14,045 nt of DNA from DATEOR01 sp046734455 (GTDB taxonomy: Bacteria > Actinomycetota > Thermoleophilia > Gaiellales > Gaiellaceae), in contig JBKPRJ010000081.1 in the NCBI GenBank assembly GCA_046734455.1, positions 1 through 14,045 of the forward strand, read 5' to 3'. Below the pieces are notes generated by a model. It saw only the letters and a program-made list of their open reading frames with translations, was not told the origin of the DNA and did no database searches. The position numbers and the translations under genes are program-made. This document shows positions 5,419-11,793 of this stretch, piece by piece. Position 1 is the stretch's first letter. Every line of letters begins with the position of its first letter.

Positions 5419-6507
5419 GTGCTCCGAGGACTCATCGCGCTGGTCTTTGTTGCCGCCGTGACGGCGCCTCTTGCGGCCGGCCATCCGTCGCCGCCGGGAT
5501 GCACACAGGACGCCATCTCCATCGACTTCGGGCCGGGGCTCAACATCGTCCATCGAAACGGCGATGTGGTCACTATCAACGTGAAGGTCGGAAACGACCA
5601 CTTTGCGGGCACCATCTGCGACGTCACCGACGCGACGATCACATTGACATTCCCCAACCCCGACGGAACCTCGAACGGCCAGGAGTTCGTCATCGCCACG
5701 GGTGTCGATCTCCCGGGCGGGACGCCGATGAAGTCGTTCGGGAAGCGGGATCTCAAGGTCAACTTCGACCCGGGCGTCTTTCGCGGCTCGGTGTCGATCT
5801 TTGTGAGCGGCACCACGCATGGAGCCGAACCGGATTACCCCACGGGCTCGGGCCTGGGACGGCCTCTGGTCATCTCGAGGCCGCACGTGACGTTCAGCGT
5901 CTCGCCGACCGTCTCGGTGGTTGCCCCGTACACGGTCCAGTACGACTACTACGCGGAGAACGACAGCCCCTCCGACCCCGCCGGCGAGTTGAGCAATCCG
6001 ACGCCCGAGGTCGAGGGCGCGGAAGTGGCAGACGACCGTTGCGCGCCGGTCGAATACGACAGCGGAGATACCACGATCTCCGAGCCGCCCATCATCAGCA
6101 AGGGCGAGGTGTGGGTCTACAAATGCGAGCGAGCACTGCCCGCCGGATCATTGGTGGACGTGGCGACGTTCACGGGCTTCAGCACCAGGGACGGGCGCGC
6201 CTGGCCGAAGCGCAAAGTCGTGACCGCGTTCTGCAACCGCCAGCTCGCCACCATCGTGGGAACCGATAAGGCCGACACGATCACCGGCACGCTCGGGGTC
6301 GACATCATCGTCGCGCGTGGCGGGAACGATGTGATCAAGGGGCTCGGAGGCGACGACATCATCTGCGGCGGGGACGGTGCCGACACCCTGCGCGGCAACG
6401 GCGGCAACGACACGCTTCGCGGCGAGGCCGGCCCCGACAAGCTGATCGGGGGCACCGGCACGGACACCCTGGTCGGCGGCCCCGGCGCCGACGTCCAACA
6501 CCAGTAG
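5419..6507 (+). CDS. Secreted protein with DUF11-like domain and C-terminal RTX calcium-binding repeats
   Basis: This is a 362-residue exported protein. Residues 1-21 form a signal peptide (MLRGLIALVFVAAVTAPLAAG). Residues about 27-150 look like a beta-sandwich domain (CTQDAISIDFG, ATITLTFPNPDG). Residues about 155-270 resemble DUF11/DUF7507-type cell-surface domains, with YYAENDSPSD, ADDRCAPV and ISKGEVWVYKCERALPAG. From residue about 279 to the end run some nine nonapeptide-like RTX units of the GGxGxDxxx type, for example GLGGDDIIC and GGTGTDTLV, which bind calcium in a parallel beta-roll. No LPXTG anchor or C-terminal membrane helix is seen, so it is probably released or loosely attached. 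GTG at 5419 is chosen because it yields the signal peptide. The gene ends 3 bp from the convergent minus-strand gene. Exact function unknown. Confidence 0.85.
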   Translation: MLRGLIALVFVAAVTAPLAAGHPSPPGCTQDAISIDFGPGLNIVHRNGDVVTINVKVGNDHFAGTICDVTDATITLTFPNPDGTSNGQEFVIATGVDLPGGTPMKSFGKRDLKVNFDPGVFRGSVSIFVSGTTHGAEPDYPTGSGLGRPLVISRPHVTFSVSPTVSVVAPYTVQYDYYAENDSPSDPAGELSNPTPEVEGAEVADDRCAPVEYDSGDTTISEPPIISKGEVWVYKCERALPAGSLVDVATFTGFSTRDGRAWPKRKVVTAFCNRQLATIVGTDKADTITGTLGVDIIVARGGNDVIKGLGGDDIICGGDGADTLRGNGGNDTLRGEAGPDKLIGGTGTDTLVGGPGADVQHQ

Positions 6508-6510
6508 TCG

Positions 6511-7404
6511 TCAGGCGCTCGCGGTGGCGCGGCGCAGCATTTCGTCGAGACCGATCGGCTTCACCCCGAGAGCCTCGACCGCAGGGCCGATGTCCGTGAC
6601 GTTGTCCTCGAACTCGAGCATGGCGACGCCGTCCCGCGCGCCGCGAAGGGGAGGCAGGATCGATCCCACCGTCGCGCCGGCCTTGAGGAGCCCGGTCGGC
6701 ATCTGAAAGGCGAGGCGCTTCTTGTCCAGCGCGCGGCGGATGCGCTCGTTCAGCTCGGAGAAGGTGACGACGTCGGGGCCGCCCAGCTCGAATGTCGTGT
6801 TGACCGCCGCCGGTGCCGAGAGCGCCTTCGTGAAATAGGCGGCGACGTCCTCCACCCAGATTGGCTGGAACTTCTTCGTACCGACGACCGGGGTGACCGG
6901 CGAGTAGCGCACGAGCGAGACGAGGCCCGGGAGCATCCCGCCGTCGCGTCCGAAGATGAAGCTCGGGCGGAAAATCGTGTGCTCGATCCCGGAGGCCGCG
7001 ACCTCGCGTTCTTCCTCCCATTTCGCGTGATAGTAGGGCGCGAGATCCTTGCTGCGCTCGCTCGTCCCAAGTGCACTCATGAGGATGAAGCGCTTGGCGC
7101 CCGCCTCCCTGGCCGCGCGGATGAGGTCGCGCGTGCCCTGCTCCATCACGCGCCGGATTGCGTCCGGCTTCGCGAAGGGCGGCAGGGCAACGAGGTTGAC
7201 GACGGTCTCCGTGCCCTCGGCCGCGCGCCGCAGGCTGTCCGGGTCGGTCATGTCTCCCTGGACGACCTCGCAGCCCCAGGCGGTGAAGCGCTCCTGGCTC
7301 TCCGGCCTCCGGGCGAGCACGCGGACCGCCACGTCCTCGGCACGGAGTGCGTGGACGATATGGCCGCCGACGAATCCCGTGCCTCCGACGACGAGGGCCG
7401 TCAC
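6511..7404 (-). CDS. NAD(P)-binding atypical SDR, NDUFA9/NmrA-like
   Basis: This is a 297-residue Rossmann protein of the extended or atypical short-chain dehydrogenase group. The dinucleotide-binding motif is GGTGFVG (residues 7-13), with Arg residues after strand 2 (VLARRPES) that favour NADP(H). Downstream are QGDMTDPDSL, FILMSALGT (Ser110) and Tyr124-x-x-x-Lys128 (YYHAK), so the catalytic Ser-Tyr-Lys set may be intact. FRPSFIFGRDGGML and FELGGPDVVTF fit the NDUFA9-type (complex I assembly subunit-like) branch, whose bacterial members have no settled role. No complex I genes are visible nearby. The GTG start overlaps the stop of dcd (GTGA), showing one operon. The stop is 3 bp from that of the convergent RTX gene. 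Confidence 0.87.
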   Translation of the reverse strand: MTALVVGGTGFVGGHIVHALRAEDVAVRVLARRPESQERFTAWGCEVVQGDMTDPDSLRRAAEGTETVVNLVALPPFAKPDAIRRVMEQGTRDLIRAAREAGAKRFILMSALGTSERSKDLAPYYHAKWEEEREVAASGIEHTIFRPSFIFGRDGGMLPGLVSLVRYSPVTPVVGTKKFQPIWVEDVAAYFTKALSAPAAVNTTFELGGPDVVTFSELNERIRRALDKKRLAFQMPTGLLKAGATVGSILPPLRGARDGVAMLEFEDNVTDIGPAVEALGVKPIGLDEMLRRATASA

Positions 7405-7967
7405 TCGAAGTTTTTCCAGTAGCGGCTCGGCGTCGGCCCCGCCTGGCCCTGGTACTTCGAGCCGAGCAGCGCGGCGCCGTAGGGGTTCTCCGCCGGCTCA
7501 GTGAGCTGCACGAACGAGAGCTGGCCGATCTTCATGCCGACGTAGAGCGTGATCGGAAGATTGGCGACGTTCGAGAGCTCGAGCGTGACGTGGCCGTCCC
7601 AGCCCGGGTCGATGAACCCGGCCGTCGAGTGGATGAGCAGGCCGAGCCGTCCCAGCGAGCTCTTCCCCTCGAGGCGCGCGACGAGGTCTTCCGGCAGCCG
7701 GATCCGCTCGAGCGTCGAGCCGAGCACGAACTCGCCGGGATGGAGGATGAACGGCTGCTCCTCGTCCGCGACCTCGACCAGCTCCGTGAGGTCCTCCATC
7801 GGCTCCTTGACGTCGATGTAGGGGTAGCGCGAGTTGCGGAAGACCCGGAAGAGGCGGTCGACGCGCACGTCCACGCTGGACGGCTGGAGCAGCTCGTCCG
7901 AGTAGGGATCGATGCCGATTCGGCCCTCTTCGAGCAGCCGGCGGATGGTGCGGTCGGACAGAACCAT
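7401..7967 (-). CDS. dcd: dCTP deaminase, bifunctional dCTP deaminase/dUTPase type
   Basis: The enzyme converts dCTP to dUMP for thymidylate synthesis. The product is 188 residues. The ATG at 7967 is preferred over a further upstream ATG at 8012, because MVLSDRTIRRLL is the usual N terminus and the longer form would run into gabT. Family motifs are QPSSVDVRVD, LHPGEFVLGST, GKSSLGRLG (101-109), HSTAGFIDPGW and LELSNVANLPITL with catalytic Glu130. The end, GSKYQGQAGPTPSR, closely matches the mycobacterial Dcd that both deaminates dCTP and hydrolyses dUTP, so dUMP is likely the direct product. It is transcribed divergently from gabT out of a 32-bp gap, and is first in an operon with the overlapping NAD(P)-binding gene. 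Confidence 0.96.
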   Translation of the reverse strand: MVLSDRTIRRLLEEGRIGIDPYSDELLQPSSVDVRVDRLFRVFRNSRYPYIDVKEPMEDLTELVEVADEEQPFILHPGEFVLGSTLERIRLPEDLVARLEGKSSLGRLGLLIHSTAGFIDPGWDGHVTLELSNVANLPITLYVGMKIGQLSFVQLTEPAENPYGAALLGSKYQGQAGPTPSRYWKNFE

Positions 7968-7999
7968 GAGCTTCGCTGCAATGTATAAGCTCACCAACC
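7968..7999. promoter_or_regulatory. Divergent dcd/gabT promoter with overlapping -10 boxes
   Basis: The 32-bp gap between two divergent starts holds an A+T-rich core TGTATAAGCT (7982-7991). On the plus strand, TATAAG (7984-7989) or TAAGCT (7986-7991) lies 10 or 8 nt before the gabT ATG. On the minus strand, TACATT (7985-7980) lies 12 nt before the dcd ATG. Neither gene has a Shine-Dalgarno sequence, so both messages would have very short or no leaders. The -10 elements of the two strands overlap. Confidence 0.55.
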
Positions 8000-9283
8000 A
8001 TGGCCACGACACGAGCGATCGACCTCAAGACCGAGATCCCCGGGCCGCGCAGCCGGGAGATCCTCGACCGCAAGGCCCGCGTCATCGCGGAGCCCCTCTC
8101 CATCTACCTGCCGATCGTGATCGAGGAGGCGCACGGCGCCACGATCACCGACGTCGACGGGAATACGTTCATCGACTTCACGGGCGGCGTGGGCTGCCTG
8201 AACGTCGGTCACTCCAATCCCCGCGTCGTCGAGGCGGCGAAGGAGCAGATCGAGCGCTTCACGCACACCGACTTCACGATCGTCCCGTACGAGAACTACA
8301 TCGCGCTCGCCGAGCGCCTGCTCGAGCTCGTCCCGATCGGCGGCGACCTGCGCGCGGCGTTCTTCAACTCGGGCGCTGAGGCCGTGGAGAACGCCGTCAA
8401 GTTCGCGCGCTCGTACACGCGTCGGCCCGCCGTCATCGCCTTCGACGGCGGCTTCCACGGGCGCACCCTGCTCGCGCTCAGCCTCACCTCGAAGACGCAC
8501 CCCTACAAGGCCGGCCTCGGACCGTTCGCGCCGGAGGTCTACCGCGTTCCGTTCGACGACCTCGACGAGCTCGACAAGGCTTTCAAGACGCGCATCGCGG
8601 CCGAGGAGGTCGCGGCGATCGTCTTCGAGCCGGTGCAGGGCGAGAGCGGCTTCATCGTGCCCTCGCAGGAATTCGTCGAGGGCGTGCGCGAGATCTGCGA
8701 CGCCAACGGGATCGTCATGGTCGCCGACGAGGTCCAGACCGGCTTCTGCCGTACGGGCAAGGTGTTCGCCATGGAGCACTTCGGCGTCGAGCCCGACCTG
8801 ATGACGATCGCGAAGTCGATCGCCGCGGGCATTCCGCTCTCGGGCGTGGTCGGACGGGCGCACATCATGGACGCGCCGGGCGACAGCGCGGTCGGCGGAA
8901 CCTACGTCGGCAACCCGGTGGCGATCGCGGCGGCGCACGCAGTTCTCGACACCATCGCGGAGGACCGCTTGGCGGACCGCGCGATGGAGGTCGGCGACGC
9001 GATCCGTTCGCGGATGGAAGCCTGGCGGGACCGCTTCGACTCGGTCGCGGAGGTTCGCGGCCTCGGCGCGATGCTGGCCATCGAGCTACGCCAGAACGGT
9101 GAGCCTGCTGCCGACCTCGCGACTGCCGTCGCGGACGCCGCGGCCCGCCGCGGCCTGCTGATTCTCAAGGCAGGGATCCACGGCAACTGCATCCGCGTGC
9201 TCGTTCCTCTGGTGATCGGCGATGCGGAGCTCGACGAGGCGCTCGGCGCCTGGGAAGAGGCGCTCGAAGAAGCTTCTGCATAG
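8000..9283 (+). CDS. gabT: Class III aminotransferase, 4-aminobutyrate transaminase
   Basis: This PLP enzyme transfers the amino group of 4-aminobutyrate to 2-oxoglutarate, giving succinate semialdehyde and glutamate. The product is 427 residues, the usual length. NSGAEAVENAVKFAR binds the cofactor phosphate, GGFHGRT stacks on the PLP ring, VADEVQTGFCRTG contains Asp243 that contacts the PLP nitrogen, and IAKSIAAGIPLSG contains Schiff-base Lys272. These positions correspond closely to Asp239 and Lys268 of E. coli GabT. The C-terminal GNCIRVLVPLVIGDAELDEAL is also GabT-like. Related class III enzymes acting on ornithine, beta-alanine or 5-aminovalerate cannot be excluded. No succinate-semialdehyde dehydrogenase gene is adjacent. 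The ATG at 8000 has no Shine-Dalgarno sequence. Confidence 0.92.
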   Translation: MATTRAIDLKTEIPGPRSREILDRKARVIAEPLSIYLPIVIEEAHGATITDVDGNTFIDFTGGVGCLNVGHSNPRVVEAAKEQIERFTHTDFTIVPYENYIALAERLLELVPIGGDLRAAFFNSGAEAVENAVKFARSYTRRPAVIAFDGGFHGRTLLALSLTSKTHPYKAGLGPFAPEVYRVPFDDLDELDKAFKTRIAAEEVAAIVFEPVQGESGFIVPSQEFVEGVREICDANGIVMVADEVQTGFCRTGKVFAMEHFGVEPDLMTIAKSIAAGIPLSGVVGRAHIMDAPGDSAVGGTYVGNPVAIAAAHAVLDTIAEDRLADRAMEVGDAIRSRMEAWRDRFDSVAEVRGLGAMLAIELRQNGEPAADLATAVADAAARRGLLILKAGIHGNCIRVLVPLVIGDAELDEALGAWEEALEEASA

Positions 9284-9315
9284 GGCGCGGGGGGAGCGGG
9301 CATCATCCCGCACAG

Positions 9316-10773
9316 ATGATCGGGCAGTTGCTCGCGGGACGATACGAGCTGCAGGACGTCGCCGGCTCGGGTGGGATGTCGAGCGTCTACAAGGCGCGCG
9401 ACACCGTGCTCGAGCGCATGGTCGCGATCAAGATCCTGCACGACCACTTCTCGGACGATCCCGAGTACGTTGAGCGCTTCCGCCGTGAGGCCCGTGCCCT
9501 CGCGCAGCTGAACCATCCGAACATCGTCACGGTCATCGACCGCGGGGAGTTCGAAGGCCGGCAGTTCATCGTCTTCGAGCACGTCGAGGGGGAGACCCTC
9601 AAGCAGCTCGTCGACCGCGAAGGCCAGCAGCCCGTCGACGAGGCGCTTGCACTCGTCCACCAGGTCGCGCGTGGGCTCGCCTTCGCCCACGAGCACGGCA
9701 TCGTCCACCGCGATGTGAAGCCGCACAACATCCTCATCGACGAGGACGGTGTGGCCAAGGTGACGGACTTCGGGATCGCGCGGTCGCTCGAGCCGGCCGA
9801 CGGCCTCACGGAGACCGGGGCTCTACTCGGCACGAGCGAGTACATCGCGCCTGAGCAGGCGAGCGGGCAGCGGGTCGACGAGCGCTCGGATCAGTACTCC
9901 CTCGCAACAGTCCTCTATGAGCTTCTCACCGGCGAGCCTCCCTACAGCGGCGAGAACTTCATGGCCGTTGCGATGAAGCACATCCAGGAGCCGATCCCCA
10001 GCGTCCGCGAGGTCAGGCCGGACGTGCCGCCGCGCCTCGACGCGATCATCGCCCGGGCGATGGCGAAGCGGCCCGAGGATCGGTTCCCGTCGACGGAAGG
10101 GATGATGGCCGCGCTCGAGGCGGCGCGGGCGAGCACGGACAGCACTCCGCCTCCGCCCACGCGGCCCGACGACGGAGCGACCGAGAACATCCCGGGTCCG
10201 GGACCTCTTCCGCCTCCCGTCGGACGGGCACGCCGGAGGGTTCCGCTCGTGATCATGACCGGGCTCGTCGTCGTTGGAGTGGCCGCTCTCGTCCTTGCGG
10301 TCGTGATCGCGGGCGGAGGCACCGATTCGCTCACCGGAGACGGCGGTGGCGGCGGCGGTTCCGGCGGGAGCGGGGAACGAGTCCACCTCGCCGCAACAGC
10401 CGATTTCGATCCCGACGGTGACGGCACGGAGCATCCTGAGGATGTGCTCGCCGCCACCGACGGCGACGCAACGACCTACTGGACGACGGAGACCTACTCG
10501 AGCTTCGACAAGGCGGGTGTCGGAATCGTGCTCGATGCAGGAAGCGGCGTCGAGCTCTCCGAGCTGACGGTGACGACGGACACGCCCGGGTTCACGGCGG
10601 TGATCCAGGCGTCGAACACCCCCGACGGCGGCTTCAAGGCGATCTCGGACAGCCACACCGTCGAGGAGCAGACGACGCTCGGCCTCCGCGGCGGCACCTA
10701 CCGCTACTACCTGATCTGGATCACGAGCCTCGAGAGCCGCGCGCACATCAACGAGGTGCGCGCGAAGAGCTAG
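9316..10773 (+). CDS. Transmembrane Ser/Thr protein kinase with galactose-binding-like ectodomain
   Basis: This is a 485-residue receptor-like kinase. The cytoplasmic Hanks-type domain (about 10-275) has the glycine loop GSGGMSSV (17-24), Lys39, HRD with Asp133, DFG with Asp151, and activation-loop threonines 165, 167 and 173. A Pro-rich linker follows, then one membrane helix (about 309-333) and a Gly/Ser hinge. The extracellular part (about 356-485) is not PASTA. It has DFDPDGDGTEHPEDVLAATDGD, TYWTTETY and LIWITS, typical of an F5/8-type (discoidin) or similar galactose-binding sandwich, like the C-terminal domain of mycobacterial MviN/MurJ. The gene follows gabT by 32 bp and is convergent with ddl, sharing a CTAG stop overlap. 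A wall-sensing role is inference. Confidence 0.9.
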   Translation: MIGQLLAGRYELQDVAGSGGMSSVYKARDTVLERMVAIKILHDHFSDDPEYVERFRREARALAQLNHPNIVTVIDRGEFEGRQFIVFEHVEGETLKQLVDREGQQPVDEALALVHQVARGLAFAHEHGIVHRDVKPHNILIDEDGVAKVTDFGIARSLEPADGLTETGALLGTSEYIAPEQASGQRVDERSDQYSLATVLYELLTGEPPYSGENFMAVAMKHIQEPIPSVREVRPDVPPRLDAIIARAMAKRPEDRFPSTEGMMAALEAARASTDSTPPPPTRPDDGATENIPGPGPLPPPVGRARRRVPLVIMTGLVVVGVAALVLAVVIAGGGTDSLTGDGGGGGGSGGSGERVHLAATADFDPDGDGTEHPEDVLAATDGDATTYWTTETYSSFDKAGVGIVLDAGSGVELSELTVTTDTPGFTAVIQASNTPDGGFKAISDSHTVEEQTTLGLRGGTYRYYLIWITSLESRAHINEVRAKS

Positions 10774-11789
10774 TACTTGAGGCGCGCGCGGCGGTCGTGG
10801 CGCTCGAGCGCGAGCGCGACGAGGCGGTCCAGAAGTTCCGCGTACGGGATCCCCGAGGCCTCGAAGAGCTTTGCGTAGACGCTTGTCGCCGTGAAGCCCG
10901 GAATGGTGTTCAGCTCGTTGACGAGCACCTCGCCGTCCTCCCGGACGAAGAAGTCGACTCGCGCCATTCCCTCGCAGTCACTCGCCACGAACGCGGCGAC
11001 GGCGAGCTCTTGCACGCGCGCGATTGTGGGCTCGTCCAGCCGCGGGGGGATCACGAGCTCCATGCCGCCCTCGTCGTACTTGGCGGCGAAGTCGTACCAG
11101 TCCGAGACGAGCGGGATGATCTCGCCCGGAATGGACGCGATCGGCTCCTCGTTCCCGAGGACGCTGCATTCGACCTCGATCCCCGCGATGTGCTCCTCGA
11201 GGAGGATCTTCTCGTCGTGCTCGAGCGCCAGATCGATGGCGGGGCCGAGCTGCTCGGGCTCCCGCACGACCGAGATGCCCACGCTCGATCCCAGCCGCGC
11301 CGGCTTCACGACGACCGGAAAGCCGAAAGGATTCTCGACCCGGTCGCGGTGGCGGTCGAGGACGGTCACGCTCTCGACGACGGGAACGCCCTTGTCGCGC
11401 ATGACCGCCTTGAAGAGGTCTTTGTCCATGCAGAGGGCGGAGGCGGTGACGCCGGCGCCGACGTAGGCGACATCCGCGAGCTCGAGGAAGCCCTGCACCG
11501 TCCCGTCCTCGCCGAAGGGCCCGTGCAAGACGGGGAAGACCACGTCGACGCTTTCGAACGGCGATACCGAGCCGTCGGCGGGAACCGGGAGGTTCTCGCC
11601 GCCCTCGCCGATGCGCTCCTGCCCCCCCGCCGGTTCGAGCTGCCAACGCCCGTCCTGGCCGATCTCGACGGCGCGGACGTCGTAGCGCTCGGGGTCGAGA
11701 GCGTCCACGACCGACTGCGCGGAGGCGACCGAGATGTCGTGCTCGCTCGAGCGCCCGCCCATGATCACCGCCACCCGGACTCGGGCCAT
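10770..11789 (-). CDS. ddl: D-alanine--D-alanine ligase
   Basis: The enzyme joins two D-alanines with ATP to make the end of the peptidoglycan stem peptide, the target of vancomycin. The product is 339 residues with the ATP-grasp fold. Motifs seen are VAVIMGGRSSEHDIS (Glu16), PVLHGPFGEDGTVQG, CMDKDLFK, KPARLGSSVGIS with Ser168-Ser169, EEHIAGIEVECSVLGN, ARVDFF with Asp279, and NELNTIPGFT with Glu292 and Asn294. Tyr238 in AAKYDEGG occupies the omega-loop position that is Tyr in D-Ala-D-Ala ligases and His in VanA-type D-lactate ligases, so the ordinary dipeptide is expected. MARVRVAVIMGG at 11789 is chosen over a 47-residue upstream extension that would run into pknB. It starts 4 nt after the pknB stop, so it is probably co-transcribed and coupled. 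Confidence 0.96.
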   Translation of the reverse strand: MARVRVAVIMGGRSSEHDISVASAQSVVDALDPERYDVRAVEIGQDGRWQLEPAGGQERIGEGGENLPVPADGSVSPFESVDVVFPVLHGPFGEDGTVQGFLELADVAYVGAGVTASALCMDKDLFKAVMRDKGVPVVESVTVLDRHRDRVENPFGFPVVVKPARLGSSVGISVVREPEQLGPAIDLALEHDEKILLEEHIAGIEVECSVLGNEEPIASIPGEIIPLVSDWYDFAAKYDEGGMELVIPPRLDEPTIARVQELAVAAFVASDCEGMARVDFFVREDGEVLVNELNTIPGFTATSVYAKLFEASGIPYAELLDRLVALALERHDRRARLKY

Positions 11790-11793
11790 CGGC

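Noticed and set aside
6253..6500. Tandem DNA repeat suggested by the GGCGG-rich stretch at the end of the RTX gene
   Set aside because: It is explained by the codons for Gly/Asp RTX nonapeptides; no exact tandem DNA unit or CRISPR-like spacing is seen.
7347..7988. 213-codon plus-strand open frame over dcd
   Set aside because: It is antisense to dcd, which has every family motif; no similarity to any known protein was recognised.
7968..8012. Upstream ATG at 8012 for dcd, adding 15 residues
   Set aside because: The extension runs into the divergent gabT coding region and covers the shared promoter; MVLSDRTIRR at 7967 is the usual family start.
9296..9311. Inverted repeat GCGGG-N6-CCCGC before the kinase gene, as an operator or terminator
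   Set aside because: A 5-bp G+C stem is common by chance in this composition, and there is no T-tract or second copy.
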